A stretch of DNA of 29,116 bases from a virus: IMG/VR virus record IMGVR_UViG_3300034200_000541, positions 1 to 29,116 of that record; one strand, written 5' to 3'. Of this stretch, positions 14,540 through 22,064 are shown piece after piece. The notes under the pieces are model-generated. The model had not been told where the DNA came from. It made no database searches and was given only the letters and a program-made list of their open reading frames with translations. The translations under genes and the position numbers were made by a program. Every line of letters begins with the position of its first letter. Position 1 is the first letter of the stretch.

Positions 14540-17037
14540 CAGGAAAAAAATGATTCTAGAGTAATTGTTTTTTCAACTTTCCAACCAATTGCATCAAGGA
14601 TAACCCTCATAGGTTCCAAGAATGCTTTATTGAATTGTAGTTCATAGTCGATGTATTTGTCCAATCCCAATTCCTTAGGAAATTCTTGAATATAAGAAAT
14701 TACATTTTCACGCATTGGGTTGGGAAGTTTTAAATAACAAAATTTAATTTTTTCACCATTCTGAATTGCTGCATACTTTTTATCAAGTTTTTTTTCTTTA
14801 ATGAAATGATTATAGAGAAGAGCACCCCGAACATGGATTGGTGTTCCTTTTCCATAAATTGTTGCATGTGCTTTATGCTTAACAACATCAGATACAGTTC
14901 TTGGAAATGAAATTTCCTCTACTGAAAGATTACTAAATTCCCTTCTAGACTTCTCAATATACTCAATCATATCATCTTCAGTCTTAGTCATAATGAGTTT
15001 GAGAGCATCCTTAATCATCTGACGACAAGGTGCAGGAGTAGAAGATTTAACTGCTTCCAGTCCCATAATCTTTAGTTTTGGTTGTTCATAACGAACTCCT
15101 TCACTATCCCAAACATTAAGAATGTATCGTTTCTTAGCAGTCCAGATTCCACGGTCAGCAATATTCTCCCGTTTCATCTGCATTTTCTGCTCATATGCAT
15201 TTACATAGTCAGCCAATTCTTGGTAAGAACTTTCAATATACTTTTCAAGTTCCATACCACACAACTTATCAAGGAACGAAACAACTTTCTCACGAGTCTC
15301 CTCTCTTCCTTTGTATACACATTTAACCAAAGGACCCATATTAAGGTAAATAGAATCAGTATCTGAAGCAATAACATAATCAACATTTTCTGTTTTCAAC
15401 ACCTTATTTAGATACTTATTCATTTTCCCCTCAATCCAACGGATTGATACTTGCCCAGACAAAGTAATTGCCTCAGCATTTGCTAGTTTATAGTATCTAA
15501 AGTATTGGTTTCCGATGGCACCATAAGCAGAGTTCAGAGAAATCTTCTTTGCCATCTGAATATTATTGCAACGAGCAATCTCCTTTTCCAATTCTTTGGT
15601 TGGAGTCTTCTGGTATTCTTTCTTTGCCTCAATCATCTTCTTTTTGAAGATAACTCGGTCCCCATACATTTTCTCCATCAACTCAGGAAGAAATCCTTTC
15701 ACATCCTTACGGTACATAGCACCATTGGCACAGACCGCATAATCTTTATACAGTTCAAAATTAATTTGCTCATTTAAGATTCTATCAACCGTTGCCTGAG
15801 GGTGCTTTTCTTCTAAAAGAGTTTCGGGAGAGATATTATATTGCATAATAAGATGAGGATACAAAGAGTTGAGGTCAAAACTGACAACCCAATCATAAAT
15901 GCCAGGAATTGGTTCCTTAACATATGCTCCAGCATATTTTTCATCTTTAGATGATTTATCTTTAGGTGGAATTACAATATTTCTTTTTTTAAGATAATTA
16001 TAAATGATGGCATCCCAAGTTCTTACTTGAAAGAACACATCATTGTAATTAACTTTAGCATCATATGCCATTGTTAAGCACAATTCAATAAGTTTCATCT
16101 TGTCTTCCAATTGGTCAACAAGTTCAACGTCTTTGATGTTGTAGTCTACAAACTTTTGCCAGTCTTTCGTATAAAAATCCTTAAAGGTTTCAAACTCAGA
16201 GTGGTCTAGTTTTTTCTGTCCCAGTTCCACAAATGCGATGTGGTCAAGACGATAAGATTCCTGGTTTGTGTAAGTGAATTTCTTATACAAATCAAGGTAG
16301 TCAATCACAGATACTCCTGCTACTTCATAAGAGATTTGCTCTCTACCCTGAATTACAAGTTCTTTCCTTCGAATATTTCCCCAAGGAGAAAGACGACGTG
16401 CTTCCTTCTCCCCAAGAATCCGTTCAATACGTCCAGCAATATATGGAATATCATACAACTCACAGTTCCATCCAGTGATGGCATCTGGAGTATTTTGTTG
16501 CCAGAATGCAAGGAATCGGTGAATCAAATCAATTTCATCAGAACACTTCACATATGCAAGGTCTTTGCGAGTATTGTCATACTCTCTGGAATTTGCAAAA
16601 CAGATAATCTGCTTTGTTGCATAGTTCTGAAGGGTAATTGTCAGAATTTCTTCCGCACAATCAAAGACATTTGGGAATCCACTTTCGGCAGAAACCTCAA
16701 TGTCAATTGTAAAGAGTCGAATCTTTGCAATATCAAATTTTATCTCATCCTCAGGATATTTGTCTGAAATATACTGTGCTTTATAGTTGTCATTACCATA
16801 GACAGTAAATCCCTCAACCTTAGAATACTTGTCTAGAAATTCCTTACAATCAGAAATCTTTCCAGGTTGAATAGGTTCGACTGGATATCCATCCAACGTT
16901 CTATATTTTGTTTTTTTCTTTGAAGGTACAAATAGAGTAGGTTGATAATCCTCTTCTATTTGAAAATACTCACCATTATCATAACCACGGACCAACATTT
17001 TATTAAATTTTTCATAGACGTTGGTGTAAAATCTCAT
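14539..17037 (-). CDS. gp43: DNA polymerase, T4 gp43-like (family B)
   Basis: This is the replicative polymerase with proofreading, 832 residues, somewhat shorter than T4 gp43 (898). The exonuclease motifs are Exo I D112/E114 (TIDIEVSAESG) and Exo III YNIKDVELV with D303. The polymerase motifs are A, D388 in SFDLNSLYPHLI; B, KKISLNSAYGAIGNQ near 497-510; and C, DTDSIYLN at 559-566. The C-terminus LESFFS fits a sliding-clamp-binding peptide for gp45. It is a single uninterrupted frame; split polymerase genes and introns known in some T4 relatives are absent. It overlaps the upstream Sm-like gene by 4 bases. The operon is driven by the strong promoter at 17608-17636. Confidence 0.97.
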   Translation of the reverse strand: MRFYTNVYEKFNKMLVRGYDNGEYFQIEEDYQPTLFVPSKKKTKYRTLDGYPVEPIQPGKISDCKEFLDKYSKVEGFTVYGNDNYKAQYISDKYPEDEIKFDIAKIRLFTIDIEVSAESGFPNVFDCAEEILTITLQNYATKQIICFANSREYDNTRKDLAYVKCSDEIDLIHRFLAFWQQNTPDAITGWNCELYDIPYIAGRIERILGEKEARRLSPWGNIRRKELVIQGREQISYEVAGVSVIDYLDLYKKFTYTNQESYRLDHIAFVELGQKKLDHSEFETFKDFYTKDWQKFVDYNIKDVELVDQLEDKMKLIELCLTMAYDAKVNYNDVFFQVRTWDAIIYNYLKKRNIVIPPKDKSSKDEKYAGAYVKEPIPGIYDWVVSFDLNSLYPHLIMQYNISPETLLEEKHPQATVDRILNEQINFELYKDYAVCANGAMYRKDVKGFLPELMEKMYGDRVIFKKKMIEAKKEYQKTPTKELEKEIARCNNIQMAKKISLNSAYGAIGNQYFRYYKLANAEAITLSGQVSIRWIEGKMNKYLNKVLKTENVDYVIASDTDSIYLNMGPLVKCVYKGREETREKVVSFLDKLCGMELEKYIESSYQELADYVNAYEQKMQMKRENIADRGIWTAKKRYILNVWDSEGVRYEQPKLKIMGLEAVKSSTPAPCRQMIKDALKLIMTKTEDDMIEYIEKSRREFSNLSVEEISFPRTVSDVVKHKAHATIYGKGTPIHVRGALLYNHFIKEKKLDKKYAAIQNGEKIKFCYLKLPNPMRENVISYIQEFPKELGLDKYIDYELQFNKAFLEPMRVILDAIGWKVEKTITLESFFS

Positions 17038-17261
17038 TGGGTAAGTTCTAAGTATTTGTCAAGTAATGATTTTTTAGGTTCAATTAATGTCAGAATTTTA
17101 TCCGAACTCATCATAAATTCATCTGAATTTGTGAATTCACTTAACCAGGGAGAAATATTTAAATCAGAATCAATAAGATAAGGTTTAACTAATCTACAAT
17201 CTGGTTCTCCTAATTCAGACGATACTTCCTCAACCCTCGTTATCAGGGACATATTGTTCAT
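17034..17261 (-). CDS. Sm-like (LSM-type) cyanophage protein, short paralogue
   Basis: The 75 residues (MNNMSLITRVEEVSSELGEP...) show the shared plan of four paralogues in this window. A short N-terminal beta region is followed by a Pro (VKPYLI), a central PW (ISPWLSEF), then a strand with Glu-Pro (KILTLIEPKKSLL) and YLEL at the end. Sm-like folds bind RNA or act as ring scaffolds, and a Sm-like protein of putative cyanophage origin has, as I recall, been crystallised. Start choice is uncertain: ATG 17261, 17252 and 17291 are in frame, all inside the upstream gene and none with a clear ribosome site. It overlaps gp43 by 4 bases and is probably translated by coupling. Confidence 0.7.
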   Translation of the reverse strand: MNNMSLITRVEEVSSELGEPDCRLVKPYLIDSDLNISPWLSEFTNSDEFMMSSDKILTLIEPKKSLLDKYLELTQ

Positions 17262-17586
17262 CAACACTAGTATTAGTACTTGACTTTCCATTCATTCTTT
17301 CCTCATAAGATTCTTTTAACATTTTTGTTGGTTCCACTATAGTAACCACCCAATCAAATCCAACTGCAATATCAGTATCGTGTGACAAAGGAATCCAGGG
17401 AATAAATGATACGCTATATTCCCTTTCATTTTCAGTCTGCTCCATTAAAGTTTGAGGAGACAGCAATTTAACAGAGTAAGGATTTTGGAATACAAATGAT
17501 ACTGCCTTTCCATCATCATCTACCAATTCCTTAATATCTGCAATAATATCTTCTCCAGATTTTAAAACCGCAAGTTTAATAGCCAT
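17230..17586 (-). CDS. Sm-like (LSM-type) cyanophage protein, first gene of gp43 operon
   Basis: The 118-residue protein begins MAIKLAVLKSGEDIIADIKE, the LSM-like pattern of a strand, Ser-Gly-Glu turn and second strand. It continues with NPYSVKLLSP, the central FIPWIPLS, and WVVTIVEPTKMLKESYEERM. A polar disordered tail follows (residues about 98-118). Its closest relatives by plan are the three other Sm-like genes here. A ribosome site GGAG lies close before ATG 17586, and the near-consensus host-type promoter sits about 22-50 bases upstream, so this is the leading gene of the polymerase operon. RNA binding or ring formation is inferred from fold resemblance only. Confidence 0.75.
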   Translation of the reverse strand: MAIKLAVLKSGEDIIADIKELVDDDGKAVSFVFQNPYSVKLLSPQTLMEQTENEREYSVSFIPWIPLSHDTDIAVGFDWVVTIVEPTKMLKESYEERMNGKSSTNTSVDEQYVPDNEG

Positions 17587-17607
17587 TTACTCCAAGCACC
17601 TCAAAAA

Positions 17608-17636
17608 ATTATAGCAAGAAAAAAGGGGGAAGTCAA
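17608..17636 (-). promoter_or_regulatory. Strong sigma70-type early promoter (TTGACT-17-TATAAT)
   Basis: The minus strand has -35 TTGACT (17631-17636), a 17-base spacer and -10 TATAAT (17608-17613), with the extended TGC just before the -10. Only one base departs from consensus. The -35 lies in the 3' arm of the hsp20 terminator and the spacer holds its T-run. It should let unmodified host RNA polymerase transcribe the Sm-like/gp43/uvsX/gp41 operon early. Confidence 0.85.
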
Positions 17637-17659
17637 CTGGATTTTGCCAGTCGTTCCCC
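17617..17659 (-). terminator. Rho-independent terminator after hsp20
   Basis: The minus strand pairs GGGGAA with TTCCCC and, across a small internal loop, ACTGG with CCAGT, closing a 6-base loop. CTTTTTTC follows. It lies 25 bases beyond the hsp20 stop codon. Its 3' arm and T-run double as the -35 and spacer of the next promoter. Confidence 0.88.
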
Positions 17660-17680
17660 TGCGCCGACGATATTCAAATA

Positions 17681-17688
17681 TATTTATA
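17681..17688 (-). promoter_or_regulatory. Late promoter match (TATAAATA) over the hsp20 stop codon
   Basis: It is an exact TATAAATA whose TAA includes the hsp20 stop codon. A transcript from here would run straight into the terminator at 17617-17659 within about 50-60 bases. It may be chance, or a source of short or antiterminated late RNA. Confidence 0.4.
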
Positions 17689-18118
17689 GATAATCTTTTC
17701 GTTTGTGGTGATCTGGAACAATTTTTTTCAAGTTGACAGAGAGGAGTCCATCTTCAAAGGATACATCTGTGACTTCTGTATCATCTGCCATTGTCCATGC
17801 TCTCTTGAAAGATCGTTGAGCCAATCCCTTATGGACGTAGTTGGTGTCAGATTCCTTATCCTCTTTTTGTCCCTCAACGAACAGTTTACCATCTTGTGTA
17901 TAGACATAAACCTCCTTCTTCTTAAATCCAGCAAGTGCAAGTTCAAGTCGTGATTCTACGTTACTTACTTGAACAAGGTTATATGGGGGATAGTTGGAAG
18001 TTGTTTCATGAACATTAAATAACTTGTTAAAGTATTCATCCATACCGATACCATTTCTAGCGATTCTATCCATTAACGTAGGAAGATCCGCAGCAGTATA
18101 CCTAGTGATACTTGTCAT
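17684..18118 (-). CDS. hsp20: Small heat-shock protein, Hsp20/alpha-crystallin family
   Basis: Hsp20 proteins are ATP-independent chaperones that hold unfolding proteins, and they are widespread in T4-like cyanophages. The 144-residue product has a variable N-terminus (MTSITRYTAADLPTLMDRIA), an alpha-crystallin domain over about residues 37-130 (YPPYNLVQVSN...LELALAGFKKKEV), and the conserved FEDGLLSVNL near its end. Start ATG 18118 has GGAG 9 bases upstream. An in-frame ATG at 18169 would add 17 residues but has no ribosome site. The gene stands alone between two terminators (18193-18218 and 17617-17659), so it has its own promoter, perhaps the late-type site at 18177-18184. Confidence 0.93.
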   Translation of the reverse strand: MTSITRYTAADLPTLMDRIARNGIGMDEYFNKLFNVHETTSNYPPYNLVQVSNVESRLELALAGFKKKEVYVYTQDGKLFVEGQKEDKESDTNYVHKGLAQRSFKRAWTMADDTEVTDVSFEDGLLSVNLKKIVPDHHKRKDYL

Positions 18119-18176
18119 TATTGTAGCTCCTTTAAAAGCGAGTTTGTGTTGTGTGGACCCATTTGGCATCCACTAT

Positions 18177-18184
18177 TATTTAAC
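18177..18184 (-). promoter_or_regulatory. Possible late promoter for hsp20 (GTTAAATA)
   Basis: It keeps the TAAATA core and matches 6 of 8 bases of TATAAATA, about 60 bases upstream of the hsp20 ATG at 18118. A promoter is needed in this gap because a strong terminator precedes it. No convincing sigma70 pair is seen. Confidence 0.4.
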
Positions 18185-18192
18185 AGAAAACA

Positions 18193-18218
18193 ATAAAAAA
18201 GGGAGGTTCTGACCTCCC
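18193..18218 (-). terminator. Rho-independent terminator after regA
   Basis: A perfect 7-bp stem (GGGAGGT/ACCTCCC) with loop CAGA is followed by six T's on the minus strand. It lies 8 bases beyond the regA stop and ends the gp47-46-45-44-62-regA unit. Confidence 0.93.
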
Positions 18219-18225
18219 TACAAAA

Positions 18226-18669
18226 TTATTCGGTTTCCCCTTCAACCCTTTTTTTCTTGGCACCAATGTTATACTTGGTTTCCAAAATCCAATCACCCTT
18301 GTCCTTATACGAAAGAACTTTAATTTGATTCAATGGAGCAATATCTTGAATTTTATTGACATCAACAATTGTAATTAGTCCCCAATCAGCAAGTAGTTGA
18401 GAAATTCTATTACGACGTTGAACGTCATTTACTGTAAGATTTGCTGGTTTACCATCAAGGGCAAAAAGTTCCTTAAAATGCACCAGATAATACTTTCCTT
18501 GCTTATGCAGAATATGGCAAGATTGATAGATTTTTTTTTCTTTGCGAGATGCGACACCAATTCTGGTAAGAGTCTCACGAACCTTCAAAAAATCATCTGG
18601 TTCATTAAGAATAACTTCGACCATTTGGTCTGGTGACCACTTCACTTCAGGTTCTTGAACGACACTCAT
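18226..18669 (-). CDS. regA: Translational repressor RegA
   Basis: T4 RegA binds the start regions of early phage mRNAs, including its own and those of gp44 and gp45, and blocks translation. The 147-residue protein has the RegA core (VEVILNEPDDFLKVRETLTR near residues 17-36, then VHFKELFALDGKPANLTVND and RRNRISQLLADWGLITIV). A Lys-rich tail follows. ATG 18669 is preceded by a strong ribosome site, GGAGGAAC, and overlaps the gp62 stop by 4 bases. It is the last gene before a strong terminator, the usual place next to gp62. Confidence 0.95.
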   Translation of the reverse strand: MSVVQEPEVKWSPDQMVEVILNEPDDFLKVRETLTRIGVASRKEKKIYQSCHILHKQGKYYLVHFKELFALDGKPANLTVNDVQRRNRISQLLADWGLITIVDVNKIQDIAPLNQIKVLSYKDKGDWILETKYNIGAKKKRVEGETE

Positions 18670-19049
18670 TTTGTTCCTCCGACATCAAGTTTTTGTTTAA
18701 TGAAATTAATTTGTTCATCAGAAAGAATTCTCAACGCTTGCTCTGCCTTTTCGGTACTATAACCATAGTAAGATTTGACGTATTCAAGGTCTTTAATTTT
18801 TTCCTTTTTCATCCAAGGAGAAAATCTCTTCTTGGTTCTCACAGTATTTATAAGAAAATCATATTGAAGTTTCTTATCCAATTTGTTATTAACATTTAAT
18901 TCATTAACAAACATAATACAATCTATACTTCCACTAAGACATTTGTTGACAATGTATGGAGTATATTCCTTTTCTAAAGTAGGATCCTCATCAAGAAGAT
19001 TTTTCTTTGTTTGATTAATAGAATTCAACCAATCTTTTAATTCGACCAT
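18666..19049 (-). CDS. gp62: Clamp loader small subunit, T4 gp62-like
   Basis: gp62 joins four gp44 subunits to load the gp45 clamp on DNA. The 127-residue product (MVELKDWLNSINQTKKNLLD...) is shorter than T4 gp62 (187), as in cyanophages. It has no nucleotide-binding motif, as expected. Identification rests on the position between gp44 and regA together with conserved-looking segments such as PYIVNKCLSGSIDCIMFVNE and RFSPWMKKEKI. ATG 19049 is chosen over a TTG at 19064. The gene starts 11 bases after the Sm-like gene and overlaps regA by 4 bases. Confidence 0.9.
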   Translation of the reverse strand: MVELKDWLNSINQTKKNLLDEDPTLEKEYTPYIVNKCLSGSIDCIMFVNELNVNNKLDKKLQYDFLINTVRTKKRFSPWMKKEKIKDLEYVKSYYGYSTEKAEQALRILSDEQINFIKQKLDVGGTK

Positions 19050-19060
19050 TTTACCAAATA

Positions 19061-19354
19061 TCAAAGAATTATCTTTTTCTCATTTGGTGTAATTAATTTA
19101 CTCCCAAACATCTCATTATATTTTTTAGAAAGATCTTCTTGAACCTCTACAACATATACAATATGATTTTTAGATATCATAATTTCGGGTTTTTCTTTAC
19201 TAATTACTGTTGCCCAAGGAGCAAACCCAACACCATTATTAGTTGGAAGAACTACAAGACCATTTTGTACTGTAATTGTTTCCTCTGTTTCGGAAAGAAG
19301 TTCAGCAATAACTTCTTCACCAGTTATAATACGCAGTAATTTTACATCAATCAT
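19061..19354 (-). CDS. Sm-like (LSM-type) cyanophage protein between gp44 and gp62
   Basis: At 97 residues this is the clearest LSM-like member. MIDVKLLRIITGEEVIAELL looks like the strand-Gly-strand start of an Sm domain. QNGLVVLP, the central GFAPWATVIS, and HIVYVVEVQEDLSKKYNEMF then repeat the plan of the other three paralogues. The start overlaps the stop of the 66-aa gene by 8 bases and the stop lies 11 bases before gp62. Placed between the two clamp-loader genes, it is made with them. It may bind RNA or serve as a ring scaffold, but that is inferred. Confidence 0.8.
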   Translation of the reverse strand: MIDVKLLRIITGEEVIAELLSETEETITVQNGLVVLPTNNGVGFAPWATVISKEKPEIMISKNHIVYVVEVQEDLSKKYNEMFGSKLITPNEKKIIL

Positions 19355-19547
19355 TTACTTCAATTTCTCCCAAAAATTCAATATCTTCAATACAATCAAC
19401 AGTAACTTCATATGTATCAATGCGATACCAGTGTTTATCAACACCCAAAGTATCTGGATAAAAACCAAGATACTCCAAATCATTAGATTTATTTTCACGC
19501 AACCATGCCTGAAGACGATGGTGCATAAGTTCATCTCTACCAATCAT
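19347..19547 (-). CDS. Small hypothetical protein, 66 aa
   Basis: I do not recognise this 66-residue protein (MIGRDELMHHRLQAWLRENK...). It has a helical N-terminus and a beta-rich acidic C-terminal half with WYRIDTYEVTVDCIEDIEFL. The start overlaps the gp44 stop by 4 bases (ATGA) and the stop overlaps the next start by 8 bases, so it is tightly embedded in the clamp-loader operon and likely real. Function unknown. Confidence 0.8.
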   Translation of the reverse strand: MIGRDELMHHRLQAWLRENKSNDLEYLGFYPDTLGVDKHWYRIDTYEVTVDCIEDIEFLGEIEVND

Positions 19548-20491
19548 TTAAACTTACACTCCACCATAATTTCAGTTAAAGCAGCAAGAAGGTTTATTTC
19601 TTGGTCAGCAACAAATACTGACTGATACTGATACTTTGCAACAATAAGCACAGCAGCAGCAATGGAAGGTCCATCCAGACACTCATAACAAGCATCGTAA
19701 ACACGACGCAAAAGAACTCCAGAATCATTGTCTAAGTTACCAACAACCCACTTACGAACTTCTGGGAAATTCCTTTCTTTGAGACTCTTAATCAAGTCAT
19801 CAGTTTTTACCTCCAAGAACGAAGAAAGAATACCTGTATCAATTTCTCCACCCACCGAGTACCTTTGGCATTCATTGAGGACTCTCCTCCAGTCTGGGAA
19901 GTGTTTGTTGATGAGTTCTACAAGGACTCTTGTATCGAACTTAATGTTTTCCAGTTCAAGGATTTGCTGGAGTCTTTTGAAGAATCCTGCTGCGATTGCT
20001 GGTTTTTGTTTTGATGTGATTGAAAACTCAACGACCGCACACCTTGAATGAAGAGGTTCAATGATTTTGTTCTTATAGTTGCAGGTGAAGATGAATCTGC
20101 AGTTGCCACTAAACTCCTCAGTAAACGCCCGTAGGAGGAGTTGAACATCATTGGTTGTGTTATCTGCCTCATCAATGATGATGACTTTGTGTTTAGCAGT
20201 TGCCGTAAGCGATACGGTCGAAGCAAAGTTTTTCGCATTGTTTCGGACAGTATCGAGGAATCTACCTTCGTCAGATCCATTGATGACATATACATCTACT
20301 CCAAGTTCATTACACAGTGCCTTAGCAACTGTTGTCTTACCACATCCAGCAGGACCAGCAAGAAGTAGGTTTGGCACTTCACCCTTATTTAGAAAGTCTC
20401 TAAATGTTTTCTTAATATTCTCGGGGAGAATACAATCTTCAATTGTTTTGGGTCTATACTTTTCAACCCAAAGAAATTCATCACGACTCAT
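19544..20491 (-). CDS. gp44: Clamp loader ATPase large subunit, T4 gp44-like
   Basis: gp44 is the AAA+ ATPase of the clamp loader. The 315-residue protein begins with the RFC-box-like LWVEKYRPKTIEDCILP. It carries Walker A GPAGCGKT at 46-53, Walker B VIIIDEAD with D107/E108, and the SRC arginine-finger motif at 149-151 (HSRCAVVEF). The C-terminal part is the helical collar. It starts 3 bases after the HExxH protein gene and overlaps the 66-aa gene by 4 bases. Confidence 0.96.
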   Translation of the reverse strand: MSRDEFLWVEKYRPKTIEDCILPENIKKTFRDFLNKGEVPNLLLAGPAGCGKTTVAKALCNELGVDVYVINGSDEGRFLDTVRNNAKNFASTVSLTATAKHKVIIIDEADNTTNDVQLLLRAFTEEFSGNCRFIFTCNYKNKIIEPLHSRCAVVEFSITSKQKPAIAAGFFKRLQQILELENIKFDTRVLVELINKHFPDWRRVLNECQRYSVGGEIDTGILSSFLEVKTDDLIKSLKERNFPEVRKWVVGNLDNDSGVLLRRVYDACYECLDGPSIAAAVLIVAKYQYQSVFVADQEINLLAALTEIMVECKFK

Positions 20492-20494
20492 AAT

Positions 20495-20902
20495 TTAAAA
20501 GCAAAATTTTTGTAGATAATCATTAACCAATTCTGGTTTATCTTCCAACCAATATGCCTCAAGTTCATAGACTTGATGCTGTTTTGTTATATTAGAAGAC
20601 CGCATAACATCATTCAGTTTCCAAGAGTCCAACTGGATATTCTTAATTCCAATTGGACCCCCTTTGCAAGAATGAATTACGTGGACTGCCTCGTGATAGA
20701 CAGTTTCATTGACATAGTGTTTTACTGGACTAATTGTATTTTTAATATTATTAGTGCAGATTACAAAATCTGGTCTAGTTAAAGTACCAAATAATTCTTT
20801 ATTTCTACAGATTGGAGCATTTTCCCTAACAATATAATTTTTAGAAATAATTTTATTAAGTATTTGATTCCCAATCGGTGTAAGATAAAGAAGAAAGTCC
20901 AT
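20495..20902 (-). CDS. Putative zinc metalloprotease-like protein (HExxH)
   Basis: The 135-residue protein contains HEAVH at residues 70-74 (TVYHEAVHVIHSCKGG), preceded by hydrophobic and helix-forming residues as in zincins. About 40 residues later YELEAYWLED offers E113 or E115 as a third zinc ligand, as in gluzincin or SprT-like folds. Upstream, FVICTNNI could be the edge strand before the active-site helix. I know no named homologue, and protease activity is inferred from motif and spacing only. It overlaps the gp45 stop by one base and precedes gp44 by 3 bases, so it is made with the clamp and its loader. The motif may also serve only a structural role. Confidence 0.8.
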   Translation of the reverse strand: MDFLLYLTPIGNQILNKIISKNYIVRENAPICRNKELFGTLTRPDFVICTNNIKNTISPVKHYVNETVYHEAVHVIHSCKGGPIGIKNIQLDSWKLNDVMRSSNITKQHQVYELEAYWLEDKPELVNDYLQKFCF

Positions 20903-21567
20903 TATGAAAAAGTAGAATCAGGTTCAAGGGCAATATAATAATTAAGATTATATTTGGGATTTGTAAACTTAGACAGGAGTTTTTTGGAAACTACAACGTC
21001 ATAAGAACCAGGAATAATCTTAATGTTTTCAACTTTAAAGTTGAAAGTAAATTCACTATCAGTTTCACCAACAACAATAGAGAACTCGTTAGAAGTGTCG
21101 TTCTTTTTATCACGAACAACTAGTTTTACTACACCTGCTTCACCAACAGCAGAAAGATCGGGAAGTTGATAAACAGCAGATGCTTTAATTAGTTTATCGA
21201 GTTGAGAGTGCTCCAGTTGGAAGCATACATCTTCTGTTGGGAGAGTCAACTCCTTATCTGGAGGAGTCACAATTACTTCTGGGTCAGCAAAGAAGTACTT
21301 TACCCTACGTTTACCCTCTCGAATAATCAAGTGAGTATCATTTGAAAAATCAAGGTCTGGATCTTGGTGCAAACTCAAACCATTTAGAAACTGGTTCAAA
21401 TCATAAATTGCAAAGTCCTTAGGAAAAGTTTCCTTAACATCTGCTTCAGCAAGAATATTCTTCATCACACTAATTGTGCGAAGTTTAGAACCTTCTTTTA
21501 CCAAAATAGACTGGTTAATTGAAGCAAAGTTTTTAAGGGTGGTAATAGTCTCAGGAGAAAGTTTCAT
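20902..21567 (-). CDS. gp45: Sliding clamp, T4 gp45-like
   Basis: gp45 is the trimeric ring that tethers gp43 to DNA and, with gp55, activates late promoters. The 221-residue protein starts MKLSPETITTLKNFASINQS, closely like T4 gp45 (MKLS...LLKNFATIN). KDFAIYDLNQFLNGLSL near 55-71 is another matching segment. This similarity decides ATG 21567 over a GTG at 21585 in the same frame. It follows the DUF3310-like gene by 14 bases, and its stop shares a base with the start of the HExxH gene. Confidence 0.96.
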   Translation of the reverse strand: MKLSPETITTLKNFASINQSILVKEGSKLRTISVMKNILAEADVKETFPKDFAIYDLNQFLNGLSLHQDPDLDFSNDTHLIIREGKRRVKYFFADPEVIVTPPDKELTLPTEDVCFQLEHSQLDKLIKASAVYQLPDLSAVGEAGVVKLVVRDKKNDTSNEFSIVVGETDSEFTFNFKVENIKIIPGSYDVVVSKKLLSKFTNPKYNLNYYIALEPDSTFS

Positions 21568-21581
21568 ATAAGGTCTCGGTT

Positions 21582-22064
21582 TCACTTGTTTTCAATAAGG
21601 TTTAGATGATTAATCAAGAGCATCGTATAGTGCAGAACTTTAAACAGGTCCTGACGTGGAGTACCCTTGGTATCATATCGGTCAATATATTTTGTTACAT
21701 TTCCAGCACAGAATCCTTCACGACGATTGTGCTTAATTTTATCTAATGTTTGCTCTTTTCCACCACCAGTCCTATCTACATAATGTTGACTGTAGGTGCC
21801 TTTAAGATATTCCTCAAGTTGCTTTAGAATTTTATCTTCGTTGTATTTCCAAAATCCATTTTTATTTTCATCAGTATTCATATTAAATGTAATTGTATCA
21901 GGAGAATAGTGTGGATTTCCAGTAAGGCTAATTCCGTCATTATGCCAAAACTCTTGGTCTGGGAGGGTGTCATCACCATAACTCAAATTCAAAAAGTTTT
22001 CTTCCACTTCAACATCATTACTAAAGGTCCGTTTTAAGTATACCAGGTTTTCCAGAACAGTCAA
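21582..22064 (-). CDS. DUF3310-like protein, TTG start
   Basis: The C-terminal half (GTYSQHYVDRTGG..., then GFCAGNVTKYIDRYDTKGTP and DLFKVLHYTMLLI) fits the DUF3310 family of phage proteins, whose function is not established. The N-terminal 60-80 residues are acidic and not recognised. No ATG lies near the beginning of the frame. TTG 22064 overlaps the gp46 stop by 4 bases (TTGA), which supports coupled translation from a non-standard start; an internal GTG or ATG is the alternative. It sits between gp46 and gp45, as small accessory genes often do in cyanophage replication clusters. Confidence 0.75.
   Translation of the reverse strand: MTVLENLVYLKRTFSNDVEVEENFLNLSYGDDTLPDQEFWHNDGISLTGNPHYSPDTITFNMNTDENKNGFWKYNEDKILKQLEEYLKGTYSQHYVDRTGGGKEQTLDKIKHNRREGFCAGNVTKYIDRYDTKGTPRQDLFKVLHYTMLLINHLNLIENK

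Noticed and set aside
16240-16767. A 175-codon open frame on the plus strand opposite gp43, and several shorter ones opposite nrdA, nrdB, gp44 and others
   Set aside because: They are antisense to strongly supported genes, have no ribosome site, look like reverse complements of coding sequence (rich in Phe, Ser, Cys and Ile), and match no family I know.
18845-18852. Exact TATAAATA on the minus strand inside gp62, and another at 26450-26457 inside uvsW
   Set aside because: Both lie deep within coding sequence and are not placed near a gene start. In AT-rich DNA such octamers are expected by chance.
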